NCBI GenBank assembly: GCA_963662765.2
Contig: CAXXUP010000005.1
Coordinates: forward strand, 172,004-236,003
Length of the DNA: 64,000 nucleotides
Origin: DATMXT01 sp963662765
Lineage (GTDB): Bacteria; Bacillota; Clostridia; Oscillospirales; Feifaniaceae
Direction: 5' to 3'
This document shows, in pieces, positions 17,327 through 26,118 of this stretch (positions are counted from its first letter, which is position 1; each line of letters begins with the position of its first letter). A program made the position numbers and the translations under genes. A model generated the notes under the pieces. That model was not told where the DNA came from and ran no database searches. It was given only the letters and a program-made list of their open reading frames with translations.

Positions 17327-18817
17327 CTACATCAGCGCCGCTACAAGGTTTTGCATGTCTTCCCTGGGATAGGCTTTTCCAAACCGGACCGGCATGTCGC
17401 GAAGTTCGGCAAGTCCCTTCGGAAGCGGTATTTCGATGATGTCAGAGAGCATGGCGAGATTTTTGAATTCGTCCTCGGCCGGCGTTCCGCCCACACCCTG
17501 CAGCACTGCGGTCGCGAACTTGAAGGGCGACGCCGTCGAGACGATAAGCGCCTGCCTCCCCGCTTTTTGAGGCTTCGCTTTGCGCTCGTCCATTAAAGCG
17601 CGAAACGCGACGCCGGTGTGGGTGTCGACTGCATAGGCATATTTGTTCCACAGCTCGCCGATTGTGGCGACGGTCTGCTCATCGTCGACCCACCTGGCCG
17701 CAAAACGGGAGAAGACCGCACCCCCCAAGGAGGCCGGGATTTTGTATTCACCCTTGCCGGAAAGCGCCGACATGAGGGACGCACAGGCCTTATCGCTGCG
17801 GTCGACCATCTCAAAGACCAGCCGCTCAAGGTTGCTCGAGATGAGGATATCCATCGAGGGCGAGAGGGTCTTTTTGAAGGGACGGTTGCGGTCGTAGACG
17901 CCGGTATTGAAGAAGTCGGTCAGAACGTTGTTGCTGTTGGAGGCGCAGATGAAGTCCGCGATCGGCAGCCCCATGCGGTAAGCGTACCAGCCGGCCAGAA
18001 TGTCGCCGAAATTGCCGGTCGGCACCGCGACATCGAAGCTCTCGCCCGGTGTCAGCGCATGGTCTCGCAGCATCTGGAAGTATGCCCAGAAATAGTACAC
18101 AATTTGGGGAAGCAGCCGTCCCATGTTGATGGAGTTTGCCGAGGAGAGGAAATAGCCGCGCTGGTCGGCCAGTTTGTGCATTTCGGGATTTGCGAAAATG
18201 CGCTTGACTCCGCTCTGGGTGTCGTCAAAGTTGCCTTCTATCGCAAAGACCGCGGCATTGTCGGCCGCGTGGGTTGCCATTTGCAGCCGCTGCACTTCAC
18301 TGACTCCGCCGGCCGGATAAAATACGGCGACCTTGGTACTGGGGACGTTTGAATATCCTTCCAGTGCGGCCTTTCCGGTGTCGCCCGAAGTGGCGACCAA
18401 AATGAGGGCCTGCTTCTTCTCCCCCACCGCTGCAAGCGACAGTCTGAGCAGATGCGGCAGCAGCTGCAGCGCCATGTCTTTGAAGGCATAGGTCGGCCCG
18501 TGCCATAGTTCTAGGACAGATTGCCGGCCGAGCAGATTCGTCACCTTGACCGGCACCTCGCCCCCAAACTTCTCGGACGCATAGGCTGCCTTGGCTGCCG
18601 CAAGCAGCGGCTCGAAGCCTAGCTCCGGCAGGAATTTGACGAGAATGGTGGCGGTCAGTTCCTGATAAGTGAGCTTTGAGAGCTCATCAAGTTGGGTTTT
18701 TGAAAAGTTCGGCATCTCCATCGGGACGTAAAGTCCCCCATCCGGCGCAATACCCTCCACGATGGCGGCCGACCCCGTAACTTTCTTTGTTGTATCCCGC
18801 GTACTGCAGAAAACCAT
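17327..18817 (-). CDS. thrC: Threonine synthase
   Basis: PLP enzyme converting O-phosphohomoserine to threonine, 496 residues. The PLP lysine is in GPTYAFKDMALQ (about residue 112) and the phosphate-binding loop is VPTGNFGDILAG; SGDTGKAALEG and SSANSIN are further family blocks. The length and the N-terminal IAPDGGLYVP match the class I bacterial form. The GGAGG ribosome site overlaps the stop of the preceding dipeptidase gene. Last gene of the rplS-lepB to thrC series on this strand. Confidence 0.97.
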   Translation of the reverse strand: MVFCSTRDTTKKVTGSAAIVEGIAPDGGLYVPMEMPNFSKTQLDELSKLTYQELTATILVKFLPELGFEPLLAAAKAAYASEKFGGEVPVKVTNLLGRQSVLELWHGPTYAFKDMALQLLPHLLRLSLAAVGEKKQALILVATSGDTGKAALEGYSNVPSTKVAVFYPAGGVSEVQRLQMATHAADNAAVFAIEGNFDDTQSGVKRIFANPEMHKLADQRGYFLSSANSINMGRLLPQIVYYFWAYFQMLRDHALTPGESFDVAVPTGNFGDILAGWYAYRMGLPIADFICASNSNNVLTDFFNTGVYDRNRPFKKTLSPSMDILISSNLERLVFEMVDRSDKACASLMSALSGKGEYKIPASLGGAVFSRFAARWVDDEQTVATIGELWNKYAYAVDTHTGVAFRALMDERKAKPQKAGRQALIVSTASPFKFATAVLQGVGGTPAEDEFKNLAMLSDIIEIPLPKGLAELRDMPVRFGKAYPREDMQNLVAALM

Positions 18818-18821
18818 ATCT

Positions 18822-19775
18822 TTACACCTCCGGTAACATTTTCATGAGAAAACGGTATGCATTGCCCCACATGATGTCTTCAACAAGCCCCTCGCTCCAG
18901 CCGCGGCGCAGCATGGCATCTGCGAGATTCCAGGTGAGGGAGCAGTTTTCAAGCCCGACAACGTGGTGGTCAATTCCGTCAAAGTCGCCGCCGATGCACA
19001 CGGTCTTCTCCCCGCCAAGCCCCAACATATGCTCGGCGTGGTCGACCAGCTCGTCAATTTGCGCCGTCTCCTCCTCGCTGTCGTTGATGAAGGCCGGGCA
19101 AAAGCACAGCCCCGAGAGCCCGCCCCTGCGTACGATTTCAAGGAACATGTCGTCCTTTAAGTTACGGTTGTGTCCCCGCTTTGCGTAGGCGTTGGAGTGT
19201 GTGGCAATGAAGGGCTTTTGGGCGACCTTGCAGACGTCCCAGAAGCTCTTAAATGAGAGGTGGGAGACGTCGAGAATCATGCCGGTCTTCTCCACCATCG
19301 GGATAAAGGCCCTGCCGCGCTCCGTCAGTCCGGTGTCCTGCTCCGGCATATCCCCCGCCGCGTTTCCGCAGCCAAACTGCGAGTCCAAAAAATGCGTCAT
19401 GGACAAAATGCGCACGCCGGCCGCCCAGTATTTGGCGAGGTCCAAGGCGTCGTCCTCGAAAAAACATGCATTTTCAATGGACAGCAGTGCCCCGCGGCCC
19501 GTAAGCTTTGCGAGATCAGAGGCGGTCAAGACCCGCTTGATGTCGGTATTCTCCAGCATGTGGGCGTAAGCGGCAAGGTACTTGTCGGCAATCGTAAGCC
19601 GCTCGCTTTGCGTGAGCGTCGCATCGAAGTACATAGCGAAAGTGGCGAGATAGGTGTCGTACCCACCCATTTTCTCATAGGTGACGTCGATCCCGCCATT
19701 CTTAAAAACCGAATAATCCTTCGCGTAGTACATAAGGGTATCGCAGTGGGTGTCGATGACCCGTCTTTTAAGCAC
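18822..19775 (-). CDS. Membrane dipeptidase family protein (peptidase M19)
   Basis: Zinc dipeptidase of the renal dipeptidase type, 317 residues, with no signal peptide and so probably cytoplasmic. Metal-site motifs seen are DTHCDTL at the N-terminus, the central glutamate in LLSIENA, the histidines in MILDVSHLS and IATHSNA, and GGDFDGID near the C-terminus. The start is GTG with GGAGG 9 bases upstream. It is 6 bp after yraN and 4 bp before thrC. Substrate unknown. Confidence 0.93.
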   Translation of the reverse strand: MLKRRVIDTHCDTLMYYAKDYSVFKNGGIDVTYEKMGGYDTYLATFAMYFDATLTQSERLTIADKYLAAYAHMLENTDIKRVLTASDLAKLTGRGALLSIENACFFEDDALDLAKYWAAGVRILSMTHFLDSQFGCGNAAGDMPEQDTGLTERGRAFIPMVEKTGMILDVSHLSFKSFWDVCKVAQKPFIATHSNAYAKRGHNRNLKDDMFLEIVRRGGLSGLCFCPAFINDSEEETAQIDELVDHAEHMLGLGGEKTVCIGGDFDGIDHHVVGLENCSLTWNLADAMLRRGWSEGLVEDIMWGNAYRFLMKMLPEV

Positions 19776-19781
19776 GAGAAA

Positions 19782-20147
19782 CTACCTCCTTACGCCGAAT
19801 GCATTTTCTATGTGGTTAATTTTGAGAACGCGCATCTCCCCATCCGCCTCGATGAAAAAAACTTCCACGATGTCGAGCCGTGTTTTAAGTTTAGTCGGTG
19901 TCCGGGCGAGATAGTATCGCGCGGTAAAAATAAACCGCTGCTGTTTTGTGAAATTCACTGCCTCCGCGGGACGGCTGCCGGCGCGGGATTTGACCTCGAC
20001 GAAAACGAGTGTCTCCCCGTCGTCGGCGACAAGGTCAATTTCACCGTGACGGGAGCGGAAGTTGCGCTCCCGAATATGGTACCCGTGTTCAGTCAGATAC
20101 TGCGCTGCGGCCCGCTCACCGAATCGACCCTTTTCCTTCGAATTCAC
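19782..20147 (-). CDS. UPF0102 (YraN) family endonuclease-like protein
   Basis: A 121-residue protein with the restriction-endonuclease-like core of the YraN family: GRFGERAAAQYL at the N-terminus, then GEIDLVADDGETLVFVEVKSR containing the acidic and lysine residues of a nuclease fold. The biological role is unproven; it is nearly always next to rnhB, as here, where the genes overlap by 32 bp. The start is GTG with GGAG 8 bases upstream. Confidence 0.93.
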   Translation of the reverse strand: MNSKEKGRFGERAAAQYLTEHGYHIRERNFRSRHGEIDLVADDGETLVFVEVKSRAGSRPAEAVNFTKQQRFIFTARYYLARTPTKLKTRLDIVEVFFIEADGEMRVLKINHIENAFGVRR

Positions 20148-20751
20148 GGCGCTTCTCCTCGATGTTCTTCAAAAACGTCACCCGATGCACTGGGCTGATC
20201 CCGTAAGCGAGAATCCGCTCATAGTGCAGCCTCGTCGGATACCCCTTGTGCTGCTCGAAGCCGTACTCTGGATACAAAAGCGCAAGCTCTTCCATGTACC
20301 GGTCCCGCGAAACCTTGGCAAGAATTGAGGCCGCCGCGATGCATGCCGACTTTCCGTCACCGCCCACAATCGGCACTGCCCGGCAGGTGAGCTTCGGTGA
20401 CCGGTTCCCGTCCACCAGCACGGCGGTAGGCGCAAGGTCGAGCTCCTCCACCGCCATCGTCATGGCCGCCATGGAGGCGTTCAAAATGTTTAGGTTGTCG
20501 ATGTCCTCTTCCCCCACGCTTGCGACAGCGCAGGCCAAAGACTTTGCGACAATCTCGTCAAACAGAGCCTCCCTGCGGGCGGCCGACAGCTTCTTTGAAT
20601 CATTGAGCCCTTTGATTTCCACTCCACGCGGCAAAATGACGGCTGCCGCAAAGACGGGGCCAGCCAGTGGGCCGCGGCCGGCTTCGTCGGTTCCGCAAAG
20701 TGGGGTGCCATACGAAAGCTCCGTGGCCTCGTCAAACTCAAACAGCGTCAT
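20116..20751 (-). CDS. rnhB: Ribonuclease HII
   Basis: Cleaves RNA in RNA-DNA hybrids and at single misincorporated ribonucleotides. The 211-residue protein carries the DEAGRGPLAGPV active-site block (Asp and Glu), a second catalytic aspartate in VLVDGN, and HKGYPTRLHYE near the C-terminus. It overlaps rbgA by 14 bp upstream and yraN by 32 bp downstream, consistent with translational coupling. Confidence 0.97.
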   Translation of the reverse strand: MTLFEFDEATELSYGTPLCGTDEAGRGPLAGPVFAAAVILPRGVEIKGLNDSKKLSAARREALFDEIVAKSLACAVASVGEEDIDNLNILNASMAAMTMAVEELDLAPTAVLVDGNRSPKLTCRAVPIVGGDGKSACIAAASILAKVSRDRYMEELALLYPEYGFEQHKGYPTRLHYERILAYGISPVHRVTFLKNIEEKRREFEGKGSIR

Positions 20752-21577
20752 CCGGCCACTCCAATGTCACAGCGCCGAGCTTGCCGGCGCGGAATTCATC
20801 AAGCAAAATGCTGGCGGCACGTCCCGTGTCGATGGTGCCGCCGGCCATGAGAAACCCTCGAGACCTACCGAGATCTGCGAGCAGCTCGTGCCCCGGCTTG
20901 TCAAAATCCGTCAGACTGTACCGCGAAGCGATCGCCTCCGGCGAGAGCTCCTTTAAGAGCCGGCAGGCCACCCCCTCGACATCGAATACGTCATCCTTGA
21001 TGGCGCCGGTGTAGGCCAGGTGCAGCGCTACCGTCTCATCCTCGAACTTGGGCCACAAAATGCCCGGTGTGTCTAAGAGATCCACCGTCCCGAGCCGGAT
21101 CCACTGCTTACTGCGGGTCACCCCAGGCCGGTCGGCCACCACCGTTTTCTGAGAGCCCGCCAGTCGGTTAATAAGCGAAGACTTTCCGACGTTTGGAATC
21201 CCCAGCACCATCGCCCGCTGCGCCTTTTTCATGCCGCGGGCCCGGTCCCGGGCCAGTTTGTCCGAAAGTAGCTCGGCCAGGGCCGGCGCAATTTTGCCAA
21301 CGCCCTGACCGGTTAAAGCGTTTATAAAGAGCACGCTGTGCCCGTGCCTTTCGAAATGAGCCGCCCAAGCTTTGTTCCCGTCGGGCGAGGCGAGGTCGGA
21401 TTTGTTTAACAGCACAAGCCGCTTCTTGCCTGCCGTCAGCTCATCGATCAGCGGGTTTTGGGAACTTTGGGGCACCCTTGCGTCCAGCAGCAGGGCGACG
21501 GCGTCGACCAGTTTCAAATCCGCCTCGATCATACGGCGGGTTTTGGCCATATGACCGGGAAACCACTGAATGTTCAT
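20738..21577 (-). CDS. rbgA: Ribosome biogenesis GTPase RbgA (YlqF)
   Basis: Circularly permuted GTPase needed for late 50S assembly, 279 residues. The permuted motif order is visible: G4 as NKSD, then G1 as GIPNVGKSS, G2/G3 as DRPGVTR and DTPGILWP. The N-terminal WFPGHMAK is the family start. ATG overlaps the lepB stop in an ATGA junction. Neighbours lepB and rplS fit a ribosome and growth operon. Confidence 0.96.
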   Translation of the reverse strand: MNIQWFPGHMAKTRRMIEADLKLVDAVALLLDARVPQSSQNPLIDELTAGKKRLVLLNKSDLASPDGNKAWAAHFERHGHSVLFINALTGQGVGKIAPALAELLSDKLARDRARGMKKAQRAMVLGIPNVGKSSLINRLAGSQKTVVADRPGVTRSKQWIRLGTVDLLDTPGILWPKFEDETVALHLAYTGAIKDDVFDVEGVACRLLKELSPEAIASRYSLTDFDKPGHELLADLGRSRGFLMAGGTIDTGRAASILLDEFRAGKLGAVTLEWPDDAV

Positions 21578-22107
21578 ATTTTTCCAAACGTACTGATCGG
21601 CATGATGCGGAAAATTACCTTGCCCAGCACATAGCGTTCGTCCACAAATCCCACGATGGACGTGCGGCTGTCGGACGAGTGGTTGCGATTGTCCCCCATG
21701 ACGAAAACATACCCTTCGGGCACGACTACGGGAAAGGACACGTCCTCCTGCCGGTAGGTCGGCTCGTTTGTATAGGGCTCGTCGAGTGCGACCCCGTCGA
21801 CATAGACGACGCCCAGCTCGAAATCAATATCCACGCTCTGCCCACCCGTCGCGATGATGCGCTTGATGAGCGGTTTTTCCAGCTTGGTGACGACGACGAT
21901 GTCCCCCGCCGTTGGTTCATAGCCCATCTCCCACATGAAAACCCGGTCGTTATCGGCGAGGGTTTTCACCATCGAGGTGCCATCAACTCCGACGACGCGG
22001 AATACAAAGGACAGCGCAATGACGACCGATATGACCGAAAAAACGATCGAATCAAACCAGTCGAACAGGTTGCGCTGGGCTTGGGAGCTTCCCTGTGTGC
22101 TCTCCAT
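21574..22107 (-). CDS. lepB: Signal peptidase I
   Basis: Membrane serine protease that removes signal peptides from exported proteins. One N-terminal membrane helix precedes the catalytic serine in GTSMVKTL and the lysine in LIKRIIATGG; MGDNRNHSSDSR is the box E signature. Three starts are in frame (22134, 22116, 22107). I chose 22107 because GGAGG lies 11 bases before it, while the 22116 ATG is too close and 22134 has no ribosome site; the choice changes only nine residues. The protein is about 177 residues, typical of Gram-positive forms. Confidence 0.94.
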   Translation of the reverse strand: MESTQGSSQAQRNLFDWFDSIVFSVISVVIALSFVFRVVGVDGTSMVKTLADNDRVFMWEMGYEPTAGDIVVVTKLEKPLIKRIIATGGQSVDIDFELGVVYVDGVALDEPYTNEPTYRQEDVSFPVVVPEGYVFVMGDNRNHSSDSRTSIVGFVDERYVLGKVIFRIMPISTFGKI

Positions 22108-22181
22108 GTTCAGCATATCCTCCACTTCTCTCATGCCGTCTTATGACGATGGGCGGTGCATTTGATTGCCATCGTCTTAAG

Positions 22182-22203
22182 GAAAAAGGGGCATAAAGCC
22201 CCT
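22182..22203 (-). terminator. Terminator after rplS
   Basis: Stem AGGGGC/GCCCCT with a 5-nt loop, followed on the minus strand by TTTTTCC, 16 bp past the rplS stop. It may only partially block transcription into lepB, which has no strong promoter of its own that I can see. Confidence 0.75.
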
Positions 22204-22218
22204 CTTTGATATCGATTG

Positions 22219-22560
22219 CTAAATTTTTTCCTTGATCTTGGCCCGCTTGCCGACGCGATCCCTGAGGTAGTAGAGCTTTGCGCGGCGCACTTTACCGTGC
22301 CGAACAACCTCAATCCTGTCGATATTGGGCGAGTGGAGCGGGAAGGCCTTCTCCACACCTACGCCGTAGGAAACGCGGCGAACCGTGAATGTCTCGGAAA
22401 TTCCGCCGCCGTTTTTAGAGATAACCGTACCCTCAAACATCTGAATGCGCTCGCGTGCGCCTTCCTTGACTTTGATGTACACCCGAACGGTGTCGCCGAT
22501 ACGGAAATCGGGGATGTTCTCCTTCATCTGACTCGAGGTCAGGGCCTTGATGTAATCCAT
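22219..22560 (-). CDS. rplS: 50S ribosomal protein L19
   Basis: Ribosomal protein at the subunit interface, 113 residues, full family length. Recognised by the block FRIGDTVRVYIKVKEGARERIQ, then FEGTVI and the C-terminal RAKLYYLRDRVGKRAKIKE. GGAGG lies 7 bases before the ATG at 22560. Confidence 0.98.
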   Translation of the reverse strand: MDYIKALTSSQMKENIPDFRIGDTVRVYIKVKEGARERIQMFEGTVISKNGGGISETFTVRRVSYGVGVEKAFPLHSPNIDRIEVVRHGKVRRAKLYYLRDRVGKRAKIKEKI

Positions 22561-22632
22561 GTTATTTCCTCCAATGTTGCAGGTGTTCATTCCCGAAAAC
22601 GGCAGCGGACCACCTTTTATTCAAGCCTAAAT

Positions 22633-22661
22633 ATAGTATCATACAGTCTCGTCGATTGCAA
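22633..22661 (-). promoter_or_regulatory. Promoter of rplS
   Basis: TTGCAA (22656-22661) and TACTAT (22633-22638) with 17-bp spacing on the minus strand, about 60 bp before the rplS ribosome site. Confidence 0.65.
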
Positions 22662-22710
22662 TAAGTATTTTCAATTTAATCGCGGGAATACTCGTTTTAG
22701 AGGTGATATT

Positions 22711-23388
22711 TTGGGTGTCGTAGTGCTTCGCACGATCATATTGTATGCCGCCGTCATCGTAGGCCTTCGCCTCATGGGAAAGCGGCAGGTTGGCGACCTC
22801 CAACCGTCTGAACTTGTCATCACGATTCTCATTTCAGAGGTCGCTGCCGTTCCCATGCAAAGCAATAACATCCCTATGATATACGGCCTGCTCTCCATCG
22901 GAGCACTGGTAGCCATGGAAATCACGCTCTCCTGCATCTCCCTCAAATCCCAGCGCGCCAGAGAGCTTCTTTCCGGTCATCCCAGCATTGTGATCTGTGA
23001 GGGCAAGTTGCGGCAGGGCGAGCTCAAAAGGATGCGCATCACGATCGATGACATCTATGAGGAACTTCGGCTGCAGAAGGTTGCAAAGCTTGCGGATGTC
23101 TCCTATGCGGTGCTCGAGACCAACGGCAAACTGTCGATACTTATGAGAACTTGCGCCGAGCAGCCGACCCGCGAGGATCTGAAAATCGCGAAAATTGACC
23201 CGGGCGCCATTCGACTTCTCATCCGGGACGGCGTACTCGACAAGAAAACGATGAAAGACTGCGGAATTGACGATTCGGCCGTGGAGCAGCTGTTGCGGGA
23301 TTGCGATGTGAAACTTGCTGACGTTTTCTTTTGCACAGTAGACCACCGGGGCCGTCTTTGGGAACTTGAGAGGAGGCGGCAAAATTGA
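22711..23388 (+). CDS. DUF421 (YetF-like) membrane protein
   Basis: A 225-residue protein with three N-terminal membrane helices (LRTIILYAAVIVGLRLMGKRQ is typical) and a cytoplasmic alpha/beta domain containing the family block HPSIVICEGKLRQGELKRMR and ITIDDIYEELRLQ. The start is TTG at 22711: AGAGGTGAT lies just upstream and the family N-terminus begins there, whereas the frame further upstream is antisense to rplS. Overlaps the next gene. YetF-type proteins occur in sporulating Firmicutes; the biochemical function is unknown. Confidence 0.92.
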   Translation: MGVVVLRTIILYAAVIVGLRLMGKRQVGDLQPSELVITILISEVAAVPMQSNNIPMIYGLLSIGALVAMEITLSCISLKSQRARELLSGHPSIVICEGKLRQGELKRMRITIDDIYEELRLQKVAKLADVSYAVLETNGKLSILMRTCAEQPTREDLKIAKIDPGAIRLLIRDGVLDKKTMKDCGIDDSAVEQLLRDCDVKLADVFFCTVDHRGRLWELERRRQN

Positions 23389-23765
23389 AGCGACAGTACT
23401 TGGCTCTGCTGCTCGCCGTCTTGCTTGCGTCGGCAGGCATCTGCAATCAGCTATGGTATCACTCGGTCTCAGAGGAGATGACGGCTTCTCTCGACAGGGT
23501 CTTGGAATATGTGCGGCAAGGGGATTTAGAGAAAGCGGACGCCGCAATGTCCGAGCTGCAGGACCTCAGAGATAGACTGAAGACAATGCTGGACATTACT
23601 TCCAACCACAGCGAGATCGACCAGTTAAACGAGTCGCTCATCCGCACCCGCGTCTACCTCGAAGAGCGGGATATGGTGGAGTTCACGGTTGAAGCGGCAC
23701 GCCTCGCAAAACTGATCACCCACATTTACGACCAGGAAAGAGTCAGCATCGGCAATATCCTGTAA
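23385..23765 (+). CDS. DUF4363 family protein
   Basis: A 126-residue protein with an N-terminal signal anchor (about residues 4-22) and a long helical remainder with coiled-coil character, matching the DUF4363 family commonly encoded beside DUF421 proteins in clostridia. The start is a TTG that overlaps the stop of the DUF421 gene, with GAGGAGG upstream. Predicted to be membrane-anchored with an outside helical bundle. The pair probably works together; the function is unknown. Confidence 0.85.
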   Translation: MKRQYLALLLAVLLASAGICNQLWYHSVSEEMTASLDRVLEYVRQGDLEKADAAMSELQDLRDRLKTMLDITSNHSEIDQLNESLIRTRVYLEERDMVEFTVEAARLAKLITHIYDQERVSIGNIL

Positions 23766-23900
23766 TCGGCTGGCTCCTGCCGTTGGCAAGACCCCACGAT
23801 CAGCAAACGCTGTGATTGGCACGCTTTGCGATTGGCAAATCCCGAAATCGGCAGGCTATGCCCAAATAGTGACAGCCAAATTCATATACCCATTTATTTT

Positions 23901-23939
23901 GCAGCATGCGATGCCGTTGAAACGGGCGCCGCATGCTGC
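23901..23939. repeat. Inverted repeat between convergent genes
   Basis: GCAGCATGCG and CGCATGCTGC, perfect 10-bp arms 19 bp apart, between the DUF4363 gene and the histidine kinase gene. Neither side has a U-run, so it is at best an imperfect terminator. Confidence 0.45.
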
Positions 23940-23974
23940 CCTTTGCGGTTCCGGTTATGAGTGCCGCAGCCAAA

Positions 23975-25345
23975 TTATCGAATATCCAAATCCTCTTTTC
24001 TCCGCTTGACCGGAAAACTCACAATTGCACAAAAATCATGCTCCGTTTTCCGGGTCGAAAACATTCCCCCGTGTTGCGCCATAATCTTCTCGCAGGTTGC
24101 AAGGCCGATGTTTGTACCTTCGATTCTTTGACAAGCGTGCCGAATGACATTGCTGATACTCACGGTCAGCCGACCGTCTCTGCAGGTTTCCGTAACCTCG
24201 ATGGATGATCCCGGAAGTGCGTACTTTTTGATATTCCCGAACAGATTGTCAAAGACTCGGCGCACCGCGATGACATTCGCCTCGATAAGGCACTCCGGCT
24301 CATCCGCCACATCGCTGCGCATATTCACCGTAAAACCCTGATCTTCCAGCGCAAGCGAGTACTCGCCGGTCATCTGCTCAAGCAGCGCATATCCGTCCAA
24401 AAGCTCAAGCACCGGCTCTTGATATGCGTTTCCGAACACAAGAAAATACTCAAACAACTTATCTGTTAGTTCTTTGAGCTGATAAGCTTTTTTTTTGCAA
24501 ATCTCAATATAGCGATTGAACTGTTCCTCGTTATTATATTTTTTGTTTGCGATCACATCAAGGTTGCCGATCAGAATTGTCAGCGGAGTCCTGATGTCGT
24601 GGGAAATGGACGTGATGAGCTCGCTGTTGGCGCGTCTTGCTTCATATTCGGTTTTTGTCCGTTCAAGAAACGATTGCCGCATCTCGTCAATGCCGCGGGC
24701 AAGGAATGTGATCTCGTCGTTCCCCTCTATTGTGACGGGTAGGTCAAGATTACCGCTCCCGATGATTTCCAACTCGTTTTGGAGTGTGTCGATATATTTA
24801 AATTTTATGGAAAAAATTGTGAGAAAGATGATGATGAAGCACCCGAAGGCGAGCACCAGTTCCGAAAACTGCACCGCACTATATACTTTGGAAGCGGCGA
24901 GCGTATAGATTCCTACCTGCGCCCTTCCGTCCAAGAAGTCTACCTCATAAAGGCGGCGGTACAGCGGTGCGGATGTATCTCCTTTTTTCAGATATGCCCG
25001 TCCGAACGCGTTGTTCACATATCCTGGGTAATTGGAGTAAACAAGGTACTCGTCCTTGTATATGCTCATCAGGATATATTTTTGATCGTAGAGCCAATCG
25101 TTGATCGCCTCGGTGTCGCTTGTGGCCAGGTGGTTCTCGGCAACAAAGCTGCTGAAATTACTTAAGTCCTGCTTGGTCTGTTCGGCGACGGCTTGGGTGT
25201 TGGTAAAGCGCTCGTATATGATCTCGTTTGCAAAATAATCCGCAAACAAATAAACTCCCACCGCGGTGATAAGCGCAATGAGAAAATACGATATGATCTC
25301 CAGTCCAAGGTGCGACGGAAATACCCATATCCTGCGTTTATTCAA
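23975..25345 (-). CDS. Sensor histidine kinase
   Basis: Membrane sensor kinase of 456 residues. Two membrane helices (about residues 15-35 and 162-180) flank an extracytoplasmic sensor region of about 125 residues. A HAMP linker follows, then the phosphoacceptor histidine in SISHDIRTPLT (about residue 250), an N box (DNLFGNIKKYA) and an ATP-binding domain whose G box (GTNIGLATCEKI) keeps a recognisable glycine pattern. It overlaps the response regulator gene by 8 bp, so the two form a cognate pair. The input signal is not known; the adjacent glycolipid-type genes suggest envelope stress or lipid composition. Confidence 0.94.
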   Translation of the reverse strand: MNKRRIWVFPSHLGLEIISYFLIALITAVGVYLFADYFANEIIYERFTNTQAVAEQTKQDLSNFSSFVAENHLATSDTEAINDWLYDQKYILMSIYKDEYLVYSNYPGYVNNAFGRAYLKKGDTSAPLYRRLYEVDFLDGRAQVGIYTLAASKVYSAVQFSELVLAFGCFIIIFLTIFSIKFKYIDTLQNELEIIGSGNLDLPVTIEGNDEITFLARGIDEMRQSFLERTKTEYEARRANSELITSISHDIRTPLTILIGNLDVIANKKYNNEEQFNRYIEICKKKAYQLKELTDKLFEYFLVFGNAYQEPVLELLDGYALLEQMTGEYSLALEDQGFTVNMRSDVADEPECLIEANVIAVRRVFDNLFGNIKKYALPGSSIEVTETCRDGRLTVSISNVIRHACQRIEGTNIGLATCEKIMAQHGGMFSTRKTEHDFCAIVSFPVKRRKEDLDIR

Positions 25346-26024
25346 TTCGATACCCTCTTCCCCAGACTGTTTTTATGATTTTCGGGTTTTGAGTATCATC
25401 GCCCAGTTTCTTACGGATGTTTTTGATGTGGGCCATCACAGTGTTGCTTGAAGTGTAAAGGTATTGTTCATTCCACACACTTTCGTAGAGATTTTGCGCC
25501 GAGAAAATATTCCCTCTGTTCTCGGACATCAGTAAAAGTATGCGGTACTCGATATCTGTCAGGTGTACTTCTTTATCGTCCACGAAAACCTGATTGCCCT
25601 TCGTGCAAATTTGCATGTCCCCGATTTTCAGGTTTCCGTTTTCGCTTTTCGATTCCTTACCCTGATAGACGTAGTAGCGCCGTAAAAGCGCTTTAATCCG
25701 GGAGACAAGCTCCGCATATGAAAACGGCTTCGACAGGTAATCGTCCCCGCCCAGCGAGAATCCGAGGGCCTTATCCGAGTCCTGCGTTTTTGCGGTCAAA
25801 AACAGAATCGGAGCCGTCGTCTTTTCCCGGATTTCCACACACGCCTTATACCCATTTTTGATAGGCATCATGACATCCAGGATGATGAGGTCTATGCTGT
25901 CGTCCGTCTTTTGACAGGCCTCATCGCCGTTTACGGCTTCAATAATCTCGTAGCCTTCGCCCTCCAGGAGTATGCGTATAAACTCTCGAATTTCTTCGTT
26001 GTCGTCGGCGACCAGGATCTTCAT
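25338..26024 (-). CDS. OmpR-family response regulator
   Basis: DNA-binding response regulator of 228 residues. The receiver domain has the acidic pair DD near the N-terminus, the phosphoacceptor Asp50 in LIILDVMMP, and conserved Thr and Lys positions (FLTAK, LSKPF). The C-terminal winged helix ends in VWGRGYRIE. The ATG at 26024 is chosen for GGAG 6 bases upstream; an ATG at 26036 is possible. It is downstream of three envelope genes on the same strand and may regulate them, by inference. Confidence 0.95.
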   Translation of the reverse strand: MKILVADDNEEIREFIRILLEGEGYEIIEAVNGDEACQKTDDSIDLIILDVMMPIKNGYKACVEIREKTTAPILFLTAKTQDSDKALGFSLGGDDYLSKPFSYAELVSRIKALLRRYYVYQGKESKSENGNLKIGDMQICTKGNQVFVDDKEVHLTDIEYRILLLMSENRGNIFSAQNLYESVWNEQYLYTSSNTVMAHIKNIRKKLGDDTQNPKIIKTVWGRGYRIE

Positions 26025-26118
26025 TGTTTTCTCCATACGAACTCATTTCTTCTGAAATACCACTTTCAATCGATAAAGAAGTGAATGTGCCGCTGCTGTG
26101 CCCGGCATCCCCGGTTCA